DNA from: Caballeronia catudaia
GTDB lineage: Bacteria; Pseudomonadota; Gammaproteobacteria; Burkholderiales; Burkholderiaceae
NCBI RefSeq assembly: GCF_001544755.2
Contig: NZ_FCOF02000012.1
Coordinates: forward strand, 1-64,000
Length of the DNA: 64,000 nt
Direction: 5' to 3'
The notes under the pieces were generated by a model. It saw only the letters and a program-made list of their open reading frames with translations, did no database searches and was not told where the DNA came from. Both the position numbers and the translations under genes were made by a program. Below, piece by piece: positions 43,092 to 52,820 of this stretch (its first letter is position 1; each line of letters begins with the position of its first letter).

Positions 43092-44995
43092 TCGTCGGCA
43101 CGGCGGGTCACATCGATCACGGCAAGACGACGCTCGTGCGCGCGCTGTCGGGCGTCGACACGGATCGCCTCAAGGAAGAGAAGGCGCGCGGCATTTCGAT
43201 CGAACTGGGCTACGCGTACGTGCCATTGAGCGACGGCGGCGTGCTCGGCTTCATCGACGTGCCTGGCCACGAAAAGCTCGTGCATACGATGACGGCGGGC
43301 GCGTGCGGCATCGACTTCGCGCTGTTCGTGATCGCCGCCGACGATGGCGTGATGCCGCAAACGCGCGAGCATCTCGCGATCCTCGAACTGCTCGGCGTGA
43401 CGCGCGGCGCGGTCGCGGTGACGAAGTGCGATCGCGTGGATGCAGAGCGCGTGCGTGACGTGCACGCCGAAATCGCCGCGCTGCTCGCACGAGGTCCGCT
43501 GCGCGATGCGCCCATGTTCGACACCGACGCCACGCAGGAAAACGACGCGGGCGTCGCCGCACTGAACGCTTATTTGCACGATGCCGCGGCGCACTGGCGC
43601 ACCCGTCGCGACGACGGCTTTTTTCGCCTCGCGGTCGATCGCGTGTTCACGTTGACGGGGCAGGGCACGATCGCGACGGGCACGGTGTTCGCGGGGCGCG
43701 CGAACGTCGGCGACATGCTCGCGCTCGCGCCGCGCGCGTCCGCGGGCGTGCCCGTGCGCGTGCGCAGCATTCACGCGCAGAATCGCGCGGCGCAGACGGG
43801 CCGCGCGGGCGAGCGTTGCGCGCTGAATCTCGCGGGCGTCGACAAGAATGCGCTCGCGCGCGGCGACTGGATCGTCGATGCACGGCTTGCGCGCGCGTCC
43901 GAGCGGCTCGATGTCGAACTGAGCCTGCTGGCCGATGCGCAATTGACGCTCACGCATTGGGCGCCGCTGCACGTGCATCTCGGCACGACGCATCGCGTGG
44001 CGCATGTCGCGCTGCTCGAAGCCGATACGCTCGATGCAGGCCACGCGGCGCGCGTGCAGCTCGTCTTCGACACGGCTGTGTGCGCGCTGCCCGGCGATCG
44101 CTTCATCGTGCGCAATGCCCAAGCCAACCGAACCGTCGGCGGCGGGCGCGTGCTCGATCCGTTCGCGCCGCCGAGAAAGCGTCGCACGCCGCAGCGCCGC
44201 GCGTGGCTCGATGCGCTCGCGGACATGCTGGACACCGGCCGCGCCGATGCGCTGTTCGAGCAGGCGCCGTACGGCCTGCAACGCTCGCTGATCGAGCATC
44301 TGTGTGGACGATCGCTGTCGCCCGAAGGCGTGCGCGCGGTGTCGACGCACGACGACACGCTTTACATTGCGTCGCGTCACTGGGATGCGATGAAGGCGCG
44401 TCTGATGGATGCGCTCGCCGCATTCCACGAACGCTTCCCCGACGAACAAGGCCCGGATGTGGCGCGGCTTCGCCGCATGGCCGCGCCGCTCGCGCCGGAT
44501 GCGTTGTGGCGCGCGCTCGTCGATGACGCGGTGGCGAACGGATCGATCGCGAAGAGCGGGCCGTGGCTGCATAGGCCGTCGCATGCGGTGACGCTCGACG
44601 AAAAGGAAGCGACGCTGGCGGGCGCGGTGCTGGCATCGCTCGAAGCGGGCCGCTTCGATCCGCCGTGGGTGCGCGATCTGGCGAACGCGCACGGCGTCGG
44701 CGAGGATGAGATGCGCAGGCTTCTGAAGAAACTCGCGCGTCGCGGCGAGGTTTTTCAGGTCGTGCGCGATCTGTTTTACGCGCGCGCATCGATCGGCGCG
44801 CTTGCGCAACTCGTCGCGCAGTCGGCGAGCGCGCAGGGCGGCGCGGTCGGGGCGGCCGCTTTTCGCGATGTCAGCGCGCTTGGCCGCAAACGCGCGATAC
44901 AGATTTTGGAGTTCTTCGACCGCGTTGGGTACACTCGATTCCACCGCGACCTGCACCTCTTGCGCGCCGATAGCCGCTGGCACGAGTCCGTCTGA
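43088..44995 (+). CDS. selB: SelB, selenocysteine-specific elongation factor
   Basis: A 635-residue GTPase that carries Sec-tRNA(Sec) to the ribosome at UGA codons marked by a SECIS hairpin. The G domain has [19 protein letters not shown] and TKCD, and the N-terminus is that of SelB rather than EF-Tu ([20 protein letters not shown]). C-terminal winged-helix domains, which bind the SECIS loop, occupy the last 200 or so residues. It is coupled to selA by a four-base overlap. The partner hairpin is in fdnG at 35800-35812. Confidence 0.95.
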   Translation: MIVGTAGHIDHGKTTLVRALSGVDTDRLKEEKARGISIELGYAYVPLSDGGVLGFIDVPGHEKLVHTMTAGACGIDFALFVIAADDGVMPQTREHLAILELLGVTRGAVAVTKCDRVDAERVRDVHAEIAALLARGPLRDAPMFDTDATQENDAGVAALNAYLHDAAAHWRTRRDDGFFRLAVDRVFTLTGQGTIATGTVFAGRANVGDMLALAPRASAGVPVRVRSIHAQNRAAQTGRAGERCALNLAGVDKNALARGDWIVDARLARASERLDVELSLLADAQLTLTHWAPLHVHLGTTHRVAHVALLEADTLDAGHAARVQLVFDTAVCALPGDRFIVRNAQANRTVGGGRVLDPFAPPRKRRTPQRRAWLDALADMLDTGRADALFEQAPYGLQRSLIEHLCGRSLSPEGVRAVSTHDDTLYIASRHWDAMKARLMDALAAFHERFPDEQGPDVARLRRMAAPLAPDALWRALVDDAVANGSIAKSGPWLHRPSHAVTLDEKEATLAGAVLASLEAGRFDPPWVRDLANAHGVGEDEMRRLLKKLARRGEVFQVVRDLFYARASIGALAQLVAQSASAQGGAVGAAAFRDVSALGRKRAIQILEFFDRVGYTRFHRDLHLLRADSRWHESV

Positions 44996-45024
44996 CGATT
45001 GCGCGTCGTCGTTCGCTGATCACG

Positions 45025-47028
45025 ATGGAGCATTTCTACTTCAAGCTGCTGCACGTTCTGGCGGGCCATCCCGAGTGGACGCTCGCGGTCGTGCTGCTCG
45101 CGTCGTTTCTCGAATCGGTCGCGTTCATCGGCACTTTCATTCCGGGCAGCACGGCGATGTTCATCGCGGGCGCGCTCGTCGGCGCCGGCGCGCTGAACCT
45201 CGGCTGGGTGTTCGTCTGCGCGATCGCGGGCGCCATCGCCGGCGACGCCGCGAGCTTCTGGTTCGGCCAGCGCTACGCCGACCGAATCGCGCAGATGTGG
45301 CCGTTTCGCGCGCATCCCGGCGCGCTCGCCGCCGGCAAGAAATATTTCGACAAGCACGGCGCGAAGAGTGTCGTGCTCGCGCGTTTCGTCGCGCCGATGC
45401 GCGCGGTCGTGCCGGTCGTCGCGGGCGTCACCGGCATGACGCCCGCGCGCTTTCTCGTGGTCAACATCCTGAGCGCGCTCATCTGGGCGCCGACGCATAT
45501 CCTGCCGGGCGTCGTGTTCGGCGCGTCGATCGAACTGGCGGGCGCGGTGTCGATCCGTCTCGTCGTGATCCTGATCATCGTCACCGCGATCGGCTGGGTC
45601 GTGTTCAATCTCACGCGCGTGATCGTGTCGCACGCGATGCGCTGGACCATCGTGTCGCGCGAAAAGCTGCTCGCGTGGGCGCAACGGGGCCGCGGCCTGC
45701 CCGCGCGGCTCGTGTCGCGCGCGCTCGATCCGGGCAATCCGGCGACGGGTCTCATCGTCGTCATTTCGGCGCTGCTGCTCGCGTCGGCGATCCTGTTCTT
45801 TTCCGTGCTCACGAACGTCGCGCGCGGTGCGTCGATCGTGCAGGTGGATGTGTCGGTCTACCGGCTGCTGCAATCGTTCCGCTCGACCTGGACCGACTCG
45901 ATTCTCGATGCCGCCGCGACGCTCGGCAGCACGCAGACGCTGCTCGCACTCGGCGCGGTGGTCATCGTGTGGATGAGCTTCGAGCGGCGCTGGCGCACGG
46001 TCGCGTACTGGCTCGTCGCGATCGCGTTCTCGCAGTTGCTCGTCGCCGCGATCCGCTTCACGGCGCACGAACCGCTCCTCGTTTCCTTCGCGCCGACGCA
46101 GCACGAGTTCCCGAGCAGCCATGTCGCGGCGACCGTCGTGATCTACGGCTTTCTCGCGTTCATCCTGCTGCGGCGCGTCGGCGTGCTGACGGGCGTGTTC
46201 GTCGCGATGGCGACATCGGCGATCGTCACGGCGGTCGGCCTCGCGGGTCTGTACTTCGGCCGCTTCACCATCTCCGATGCGCTCGGCAGCGCCGCGCTCG
46301 CGGCCGCGTGGGTTTTCCTGATCGCGCTCACCGCGGTCTGGCGCAATCCGGCCAAACCGAAGGCCCGGCCTTTGATGCCGGTCGCCGTGCTCGCCGTGAT
46401 CTGCGCGAGCGTCGCGTTGCAATTGAGCGATGACACCGAGACGCACAGCGCGGTGCCGTCGACCATCGTCATTTCGCCGATCCAATGGACGGATTCGGTG
46501 TGGCGCACGTTTTCCTGCTACCGCTCGAGCATGGAGGGCGATCGCCGTGAGCCGATCACGGTGCAATGGGCCGCGACGCCCGTGCAGATTCGCGCGCAAC
46601 TGAGCGCGCGCGGCTGGACCGAGGTATCGCACGTGAGCCTGAAAAGCGTGATGTCGGTGGTGTCGCCGAATGCGCCCGCCATCGAGCTGCCCGCGCTGCC
46701 GCGCCTGAACAACGGCGAGCCGTCGAAGCTGGTGTTCGCGCGCTCGGTCCGCGGCCCCGACGAGCGCGACGTGCTGCGCTTCTGGCCGACGCATTACGCG
46801 GTGCGCGACCGCGCGGGCGCGGCGCCTGCGCCGATCTGGCTCGGCTCGGTGGTGCACGAGCGCCTGCGGCGTCCGTCCTGGCCCTTCAACGTGCTGAGAC
46901 CGGACAGGCGCGTCGATCCGATGGCTATCGATCAAGGCGAGAGTTCGCCGTGGCGCGGCATCGAAATTGCGAGCAGCGCGGGATGTGGAAGCGTGCCGGT
47001 GATGCTCGTCGAATCGAACCCCGAATGA
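45025..47028 (+). CDS. DedA / PAP2 / LssY three-domain membrane protein
   Basis: A 667-residue inner-membrane protein. Residues 1-220 are DedA-like (ASFLESVAFIGTFIPGST, then FVAPMRAVVPVVAGVTGM). Residues about 245-440 are a PAP2-type phosphatase region (EFPSSHVAATVVIYGF), and the last 200 residues are a soluble LssY-type domain. The PAP2 part keeps the PSSH segment but lacks the K-x6-RP motif (RFTAHEPLL instead) and has Phe where the last catalytic His should be (FGRFTISDAL). Lipid phosphatase activity is therefore doubtful. It starts 29 bases after selB. Nothing links it to selenium except position. Confidence 0.88.
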   Translation: MEHFYFKLLHVLAGHPEWTLAVVLLASFLESVAFIGTFIPGSTAMFIAGALVGAGALNLGWVFVCAIAGAIAGDAASFWFGQRYADRIAQMWPFRAHPGALAAGKKYFDKHGAKSVVLARFVAPMRAVVPVVAGVTGMTPARFLVVNILSALIWAPTHILPGVVFGASIELAGAVSIRLVVILIIVTAIGWVVFNLTRVIVSHAMRWTIVSREKLLAWAQRGRGLPARLVSRALDPGNPATGLIVVISALLLASAILFFSVLTNVARGASIVQVDVSVYRLLQSFRSTWTDSILDAAATLGSTQTLLALGAVVIVWMSFERRWRTVAYWLVAIAFSQLLVAAIRFTAHEPLLVSFAPTQHEFPSSHVAATVVIYGFLAFILLRRVGVLTGVFVAMATSAIVTAVGLAGLYFGRFTISDALGSAALAAAWVFLIALTAVWRNPAKPKARPLMPVAVLAVICASVALQLSDDTETHSAVPSTIVISPIQWTDSVWRTFSCYRSSMEGDRREPITVQWAATPVQIRAQLSARGWTEVSHVSLKSVMSVVSPNAPAIELPALPRLNNGEPSKLVFARSVRGPDERDVLRFWPTHYAVRDRAGAAPAPIWLGSVVHERLRRPSWPFNVLRPDRRVDPMAIDQGESSPWRGIEIASSAGCGSVPVMLVESNPE

Positions 47029-47059
47029 AGCACCGCAGCCAGCGATCGAGAGGTGCCGT

Positions 47060-47704
47060 TTGATCCAGATTCCACCGTCGGCGATCGTGCAGTGGGGCGG
47101 CGCGGCCGTGTTCGCGAACGTGCTGTTGACGCGGCTGGGCGTGCCCGTGCCGTCCGCGCCGTTGCTCGTGTTCGCCGGATCGGTCGTGGCGACCGGACGA
47201 TTGTCCTTCGCGCACGTGTTGCTCGCGGCGCTGTGCGGCGCGCTGCTCGGCGACAGCGTGTGGTTCGCGGCGGGGCGCGTCTACGGGCGGCGGCTCGTCG
47301 CGGCGCTGTCGCGCAGATCGTATGCCGTCGATACCGGCATGCGCACGGCGGGCGAACTGTTCGAGCGGCACGGCGCGCCGATCGTCGCGTTGTCGAAGTT
47401 CGTGCCGGGGCTTGGCCTTGTCACGCCGCCGCTGATGGGCACGACGCAAATCGCCGCGCCCGCATTCTTCTTGTGGGATACGGCGGGCATCGTCGCGTGG
47501 GCGTCGTTCTGGACGCTCGGCGGCGCGCTCTTCGAGCGGCAATTGCATCTCGCGGTGCTGGCGCTCGAATCGCACGGCGCGACGGTCGTGGATCTGCTCG
47601 CGGCGGTGGCCTTGCTGTATTGCGGCTATCGGCTGATGCGGCGGCGGGAGCCGCGTGCGCGTGCGGGTCCGTCGGGTCCCGGTTCGGGCGATGGCGGCGG
47701 ATGA
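47060..47704 (+). CDS. DedA-family inner-membrane protein
   Basis: A 214-residue DedA/VTT-domain protein with about four or five membrane helices and family segments (TRLGVPVPSAPLLVFAGS, GDSVWFAAGRVYGRR, ALSKFVPGLGLVTPPLMG). DedA proteins flip undecaprenyl phosphate or phospholipids. The start is TTG at 47060 with GAGAGG upstream. No ATG opens the frame before the first helix. It follows the DedA-PAP2-LssY gene by 31 bases and probably shares its transcript. The C-terminus is a Gly/Arg-rich tail. Confidence 0.87.
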   Translation: MIQIPPSAIVQWGGAAVFANVLLTRLGVPVPSAPLLVFAGSVVATGRLSFAHVLLAALCGALLGDSVWFAAGRVYGRRLVAALSRRSYAVDTGMRTAGELFERHGAPIVALSKFVPGLGLVTPPLMGTTQIAAPAFFLWDTAGIVAWASFWTLGGALFERQLHLAVLALESHGATVVDLLAAVALLYCGYRLMRRREPRARAGPSGPGSGDGGG

Positions 47705-47778
47705 AGATGCGTCGTTATAATCGGACGCCCGGTCGCTTTCCGAAGCGGGCATGAGCGGGCGTATTTGCGTGTCCCGAA

Positions 47779-47874
47779 GGAAGGCATCCGTATCCGGTGG
47801 TGCGGCCGGGCTTCAAACCCGGTAGGGGGTGTCAGACACTCTCTGGTCGGTTCGACTCCGGCTGCCTTCCGCCA
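47779..47874 (+). tRNA. selC: tRNA-Sec (anticodon UCA)
   Basis: A 96-base tRNA with an eight-pair acceptor stem (GGAAGGCA start, TGCCTTCC end), discriminator G and encoded CCA. The anticodon loop is CTTCAAA with anticodon TCA, the T-loop is GGTTCGACTCC, and there is a long variable arm typical of tRNA-Sec. It closely follows the layout of E. coli selC. It reads UGA in fdnG and works with selA and selB, both in this window. Confidence 0.96.
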
Positions 47875-48033
47875 TGAATTTTTCAGGGACGCGAGCGCGT
47901 TTTTATGGTCGCCTGGTCCCTCACCTCGATCGACACGTCGAGACGTGAAGGCATCGATTGGCGTTGCCACGTTGCGGACGAGCACCCGCGGCATCTGTCA
48001 TCATGGGGCGGCCATAGTCAACCCGAAGGTGCC

Positions 48034-49446
48034 ATGTCACATCTCGAAGACGAGAAATCGAGTACGAGCACAAACACAAACGATCGTGCGCGAGAAAGCG
48101 AGGCCCGTGGGAGCGAGATGCACGGGGAGCATGACCATGACCCGTCGGCAGTCGGACGCACCGGGCCGCTGAACGAAGCGGCGCTCCTCGGGCGCAAAAC
48201 GCCGCCGTGGCCCGATTCGGCCGCGGCCAATCCGGGCCACGATGCGCGCACCGGCGCACCCGGCACGATGCGCGCGCTGGCCGGGCTGCTGCTCGGCCTT
48301 GCGCTGCTCGTTGCGGGCAACGGATTGTTTCAGACGCTGATTCCGCTTCGCATCATCGAATCGGGGTATCCGACGTTCCTCACCGGTCTGATGCAGTCGA
48401 GCTACTACGCGGGTTTCATATTGGGGGCAGTCGTCAATCGGCAGCTCATTGATCGCATCGGTCAGCACCGGACTTTCGTTGCGTTCTCGGCGGCCGCGTC
48501 GATTCTGGCGCTCGCGTTCGGCGCGGTGCAATCGCCATGGCTGCTGGGTTTCGTGCGTCTGCTTACGGGTATCGCATTCATGGCGCTGTACACGTCCGTG
48601 GAAAGCTGGCTCAACGGCACGGTCGAGAATGAAAAGCGCGGCCAGGTTTTCGGCCTGTACGCGGCCATCAACTATCTCGCGGTGGGCGGCGGCCAGTTTC
48701 TGCTGAATGTCGGGGAGGGCTCCGGGGCGCAGCAGTTCTCGATCGCCGCCGCGCTCTTTGCCGCGGCGGTCCTGCCGGTCACGCTGATGGAGGGCTGGCC
48801 AGTGAAGGTCAGCGACGCCAACCTCGACCGCGTACCCGCGCGATCGTGGGCAGAGAGCTTTCGGGAGATGCTGGCTTTGGCCCCGCTTGGCGTGCCGGGC
48901 TGCATTCTTGCGGGCTTCATCTATAGCAACTTCTATGCGCTGATGCCGGTTTATCTCCAGCGTTCAGGCTTCTCGACGCATGAAATCGCGACCTTCATGG
49001 GCGTCGCGCTCATCGGCGCGCTATTGCCGCAATTCCCGATGGGCCGCCTGTCCGACAGCATCGACCGGCGGCGTCTCGTTCTCTGGACAGCGTCCGTCTC
49101 GGCGGTGCTGAGCATCGTGTTGTTCTGCTTCGACTTTCGCATCGTCACATGGTGCGCGACGCTGGCTTATGTCGCGGTGACGTTCACGCAGTACGGACTC
49201 GTCGTGTCGCACGTGCAGGACCGGACGGAGTCGCACCTGCGCGTCGCGGTTTCGACGATGCTGCTGGTCCTCTTTTCGCTCGGAGGCATGACCGGCCCCG
49301 CATTGGCCTCGGCGCTGATGACGCTGATCGGTCCGAGCGGGCTGTTCCTGTTCAACGCGCTGTCGTGCGTATTGCTGGCGCTCAGCGCAAGACACGCGCT
49401 CCGCCTGTCCGCGCGCTTGCCGGTGGCGGATGCAGAAGCAAGCTAG
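48034..49446 (+). CDS. Major facilitator superfamily transporter (YcaD-like)
   Basis: A 470-residue membrane protein. A hydrophilic N-terminal stretch of about 70 residues (MSHLEDEKSSTSTNTND) is followed by 12 transmembrane helices. The A-like motif between helices 2 and 3 (VNRQLIDRIGQHRTF) and the loop GRLSDSIDRRRLVLW are typical of MFS exporters of the YcaD type. The substrate is unknown. The ATG at 48034 has GAAGG upstream; the frame is open to 47905 at the tRNA-Sec end. The long charged N-terminus is unusual for the family. Confidence 0.85.
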   Translation: MSHLEDEKSSTSTNTNDRARESEARGSEMHGEHDHDPSAVGRTGPLNEAALLGRKTPPWPDSAAANPGHDARTGAPGTMRALAGLLLGLALLVAGNGLFQTLIPLRIIESGYPTFLTGLMQSSYYAGFILGAVVNRQLIDRIGQHRTFVAFSAAASILALAFGAVQSPWLLGFVRLLTGIAFMALYTSVESWLNGTVENEKRGQVFGLYAAINYLAVGGGQFLLNVGEGSGAQQFSIAAALFAAAVLPVTLMEGWPVKVSDANLDRVPARSWAESFREMLALAPLGVPGCILAGFIYSNFYALMPVYLQRSGFSTHEIATFMGVALIGALLPQFPMGRLSDSIDRRRLVLWTASVSAVLSIVLFCFDFRIVTWCATLAYVAVTFTQYGLVVSHVQDRTESHLRVAVSTMLLVLFSLGGMTGPALASALMTLIGPSGLFLFNALSCVLLALSARHALRLSARLPVADAEAS

Positions 49447-49515
49447 GCGATCGAATCGCGCCGTTGCGCCAGAAGTCTTCGGACCAGCCCCTTTCGAAAC
49501 ACATGAGGTCGAGCC

Positions 49516-49848
49516 ATGCAACTACAGACAGGCAACCTGTTCAGCATCGAAGCGAAGCGCGGCGCGGATGAGCGGATCGACATGCTCGTCACCGGGCAGC
49601 GCCTGAACGTCGAGCGGATCGTGTCGATGGGACACGCGAGCCCCGAAGGGTTCTGGTACGACGACTCGCGCGTGGAATGGGTCGCGCTGCTGTCCGGCGC
49701 GGCCGTGCTCGAGTTCGAGGAAGGCTCGACGCGGCACGATATGCGTCCCGGCGACTACGTGCTGATCGAACCGCATTGCCGGCATCGCGTCGCGTGGACG
49801 CATGCCGACGAGCCGACCGTATGGCTTGCGATCTATCACGAACGCTGA
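49516..49848 (+). CDS. Small cupin-domain protein
   Basis: A 110-residue single-domain cupin. The first motif region is EGFWYDDSRVEWVALLSG and the second PGDYVLIEPHCRHRVAWTH, with His, Glu and Asp residues that could bind a metal. Such small cupins are of mixed or unknown function. It stands alone between the MFS and acyltransferase genes. Confidence 0.82.
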   Translation: MQLQTGNLFSIEAKRGADERIDMLVTGQRLNVERIVSMGHASPEGFWYDDSRVEWVALLSGAAVLEFEEGSTRHDMRPGDYVLIEPHCRHRVAWTHADEPTVWLAIYHER

Positions 49849-49968
49849 AGCGCGCTGAGGCCCGCTGAGGCCCGCACTTCTGGTCCGCTTCTATTTTGAG
49901 ATGAGCGGAAGCTCGTCTGCACTAGACTGTTCGCCTTCCTTCGCGAACGGCCAGTGCTGCAATTTAGG

Positions 49969-51063
49969 ATGACTTCGTTTCCGTCGACAAAAAACAATGA
50001 ATTTCACTTTTGCAACATTCAAGCGCTCCGCGGCCTCGCCGTGATGCTGGTGCTCGCGTTCCATGTCTACGCAATCGAGACGAAATATTTTTCCGGGCAC
50101 ATCATTCCGGACGCACTCGGGGTGATCGGTACATCGGGTGTCGATCTGTTCTTTGTGATCAGCGGCTTCGTCATCGTGTCTATTTCACGCGACGGATGCG
50201 GAAATCCAGCAAGCGCGCTCGAGTTCATGAAGCATCGAGTGCTGCGCATCTATCCGCTTTATTGGATCTACAGCCTGATCGTCCTGTCGATCATGCTGAT
50301 TTCCCCGCGGCTGGTGAATGCCTCTTCAGGGCATCGGGCCGATATTCTCGCGTCGCTGACGCTGTTTCCGAGTGTGACCCTGCCTCTGCTTCTTCAGGGC
50401 TGGACACTCACCTACGAGATGTTCTTCTATCTCGTGTTTGCGGCTTTGCTTGCTTTCTCTTCACGCCGCTTTCTCGGCGCGTTGCTGGCAGTCTGGGCCG
50501 TCGTGACGTTCGCGCTCGCCTGTTGGGTTCGGAGCGAAGCAATGAGCCATCCGGCGCTTGACGTGGTCTCGAGCCCGCTTGTCCTGGAGTTCATCGCCGG
50601 ATGCGCCAGCGCCATGATCTGGCAACGCATCTCGCGGCGGGCGTCGATGCCGGTCTTTGCCGTCACTGTCGCGTCGATCGTCGTCGTGGCGCTCATGATC
50701 GAGGGCTCATCACTCGATGCGATCATCCAGTGGCGCGCCGCCTATTTCGGAGTGCCATCGTTTCTCGTCGTTCTGAGCGCGATACTGGCCGAGCGACGCT
50801 TTGGCTTCATCGCTCCCGCGAGCATGCAGGTCTTGGGCGACATGTCATATTCGCTCTACCTTTCGCATATTCTTGTCATCTCGGCGGTAGGCCGGATGTG
50901 GTCATGGGCGTTTCCGGCGGGTCCGTTTTTCTGGGGAACGCTAGGCGCAGTGGCGGCTGCGATCGCGCTCGGCTGGGTAAGCTTCCGCTTCGTCGAAACG
51001 CCGCTTCTCTTGGCTTCGAAAAGGGTCTTCGACAAGAGACCTTCCATGTTGAAGTCCACATAG
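49969..51063 (+). CDS. Membrane acyltransferase (acyltransferase-3 family)
   Basis: A 364-residue polytopic protein with about ten hydrophobic helices, starting with the family signature NIQALRGLAVMLVLAFHVYA and then GVDLFFVISGFVI. Members O-acylate sugars of lipopolysaccharide, exopolysaccharide, peptidoglycan or other glycans. The ATG at 49969 is preferred. GTG at 49954 (15 bases upstream) would add five residues; neither has a strong ribosome binding site. No polysaccharide genes are adjacent. Confidence 0.85.
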   Translation: MTSFPSTKNNEFHFCNIQALRGLAVMLVLAFHVYAIETKYFSGHIIPDALGVIGTSGVDLFFVISGFVIVSISRDGCGNPASALEFMKHRVLRIYPLYWIYSLIVLSIMLISPRLVNASSGHRADILASLTLFPSVTLPLLLQGWTLTYEMFFYLVFAALLAFSSRRFLGALLAVWAVVTFALACWVRSEAMSHPALDVVSSPLVLEFIAGCASAMIWQRISRRASMPVFAVTVASIVVVALMIEGSSLDAIIQWRAAYFGVPSFLVVLSAILAERRFGFIAPASMQVLGDMSYSLYLSHILVISAVGRMWSWAFPAGPFFWGTLGAVAAAIALGWVSFRFVETPLLLASKRVFDKRPSMLKST

Positions 51064-51260
51064 TCGTCGGTGAGATCGCCGAACATTTCTGCGATCAGCG
51101 CTTTCGCGACCTTCTTCACGGATGCAGCGACGCAAACGCCGTATGCCGCCTGTTCGCCCGGTCGTGCGCGAATCATCTTGCGCGCTGATGTGTACAAAAA
51201 TGCGCAGGAACCTGACCCAGGCTGAAGCACGTCGAGCCGACGTTGCGGGAGTGTTGAGCG

Positions 51261-51629
51261 CTATTTCCTGCGCCGCTGATTCACGAGCTTCACGATATCG
51301 GTCGTCGGCCCGCTGGTCATCAGGCGAGCAATGTCGTCGAGATGAACCCAGCGGCATTTGGCTATTTCGTTGCTCGGACGCGCTTTGGCGCGATCCGGAA
51401 TGTCGCACGCGAATACGTGATGGTGTTTCTGCTTGCCACGAAAGTCGAACAGGTATTTGGCCGACTTCCCGGCAAGCCGCGTTTCTTCCTTGAGTTCCCG
51501 GAGCGCGGCGGCCGTGAGTTGTTCTCCGCGCTTGAGTATTCCGCCCGGCAAGGCCCATTTCGACTGAGCGCGTGCGACCAGAAGAATTCGCTTGCCTCGG
51601 CGACAGATCACGGTGGCGCGTTTTTTCAA
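51261..51629 (-). CDS. NUDIX hydrolase
   Basis: A 122-residue single-domain NUDIX protein. The NUDIX box is nearly canonical: GGILKRGEQLTAAALRELKEET, with Glu and Arg-Glu-x2-Glu-Glu ligands intact and Arg-Leu in place of the final Gly-hydrophobic. Members hydrolyse nucleoside diphosphate-linked compounds. The substrate is not predictable. It is convergent with the acyltransferase and divergent from the CHAD gene. Confidence 0.88.
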   Translation of the reverse strand: MKKRATVICRRGKRILLVARAQSKWALPGGILKRGEQLTAAALRELKEETRLAGKSAKYLFDFRGKQKHHHVFACDIPDRAKARPSNEIAKCRWVHLDDIARLMTSGPTTDIVKLVNQRRRK

Positions 51630-51700
51630 ACCGATCTCCCACGTATGTTCCAGGTATTCCCCAGGCGCGCTCGGAGCGCCAGCGTATCGGGCAGTGCCTG

Positions 51701-51719
51701 ATTAGCCGGATATGCTAAT
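51701..51719. promoter_or_regulatory. Inverted repeat between the NUDIX and CHAD genes
   Basis: ATTAGC (51701-51706) and GCTAAT (51714-51719) are perfect arms separated by seven bases. It lies between two divergent genes, 72 bases from the NUDIX start and about 157 bases from the CHAD start. It has the form of a dimeric regulator site. Confidence 0.4.
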
Positions 51720-51875
51720 ACAGAAGGGCAGTGGCGCGGTGATGTCGCAAATCAAAAGCGGCATACGCGCCACACTGCGAAAGCGGTTCATCAAAGCGTC
51801 ATATAGAACGAGTGGACGATGACCCATATGTTATGGTCTGGGCAGAACTCATTTCTCGTCCGACCAGAGGCCCAA

Positions 51876-52787
51876 ATGGATATGGATGGTGACTGGCGCT
51901 TGCCGCGACCCAACACGCTCTTCAAGACCGAGCGGCGGCCGGCTGGTTCATCGCTTTCGAAAACGAGTTCTATCGCGAGTACTTTCTCTTCACTGGCGAC
52001 GCCGGTCGTCACCGAGGCAGTGCAAAGAGCGAGAGAGCTATCCACCACGAGCGAAGCCGAAGATTTTCATCAGCTCCGTGTGGCATTCCGAAAGCTTCGC
52101 GCCTTGTATTGGGCGTATTCCCCTTACCTCGGACAAGAAGCGACTGCGCAAGCCACCGAAGAATTCAAGCGTCTTGCTGCGGTGGCGGGTGGAACGCGTG
52201 ACTGGGACATCGCAGGCGATCTCCTGAAAGCCGCGCATGAATCGGGTGCATCGATCGAACTGCTCGTGGCCGCTGCGCGCGAAAAGCGCGCACAGGCAGT
52301 GGTGCATAGCCAGACGATGATCAAGAGCGACGATGTCGAGGCATTCCTGAACGATGTCCTGCTTCGCGCGCAAACCACGCTGCAATCGCGTTGCAACGAT
52401 CTGCCTATTCGGGCGTTCGCCGAAAAGCGCGTCCGGCTCGCGCAGCGCGCGCTCCAAAAACGGAGCAGGCGCGCAGCACGCAACGAAACGGCGCACGAAG
52501 AACATCTTCACGATGTCCGCAAGGCGGGCAAGAAACTCAGATATCTGCTCGAGTTCTTTCAGCCGGTTATCAAAGGCGGTCACGGCCGCACCATCAAGGA
52601 CCTGACGTCCGTGCAGAACAAGCTGGGGCAATTCAACGACATTGCCGCGAGCGAAACCCTGATTCGCGGCGCGTCGTTCAACGCAGTTCCGCCCGAGGTC
52701 GTGCAGGAATCGCTGCTATGGCTGGGAGAACAGAAATGCCGGCGTATGCGCGCAGCGTCGCGGCGGGTTCGGGCTATTGCTAGCTGA
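51876..52787 (+). CDS. CHAD domain protein
   Basis: A 303-residue helical protein with two conserved CHAD repeats that carry the His and basic residues (FHQLRVAFRKLRALYWAY and LHDVRKAGKKLRYLLEFF). CHAD domains bind polyphosphate and associate with polyphosphate granules. No CYTH (triphosphate tunnel) domain is fused or adjacent. The start is uncertain. The ATG at 51876 has AGAGG seven bases upstream, while an in-frame ATG at 51819 would add 19 residues. It is divergent from the NUDIX gene. Confidence 0.85.
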   Translation: MDMDGDWRLPRPNTLFKTERRPAGSSLSKTSSIASTFSSLATPVVTEAVQRARELSTTSEAEDFHQLRVAFRKLRALYWAYSPYLGQEATAQATEEFKRLAAVAGGTRDWDIAGDLLKAAHESGASIELLVAAAREKRAQAVVHSQTMIKSDDVEAFLNDVLLRAQTTLQSRCNDLPIRAFAEKRVRLAQRALQKRSRRAARNETAHEEHLHDVRKAGKKLRYLLEFFQPVIKGGHGRTIKDLTSVQNKLGQFNDIAASETLIRGASFNAVPPEVVQESLLWLGEQKCRRMRAASRRVRAIAS

Positions 52788-52820
52788 AGGAACATCGGAC
52801 CCGCTGCGAACAGTATCCAG

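Noticed and set aside
47875..48033. Extension of the MFS gene upstream to 47905
   Set aside because: The added residues are unlike MFS N-termini, and the ATG at 48034 has a better ribosome binding site.
49854..49873. Tandem GCTGAGGCCC repeat after the cupin gene
   Set aside because: Only two ten-base copies in non-coding DNA; most likely simple slippage.
50856..51230. Minus-strand frame antisense to the end of the acyltransferase gene, reading AEMFGDLTDDYVDFNMEG
   Set aside because: It overlaps a well-supported gene on the other strand and has no recognised family or clear ribosome binding site.
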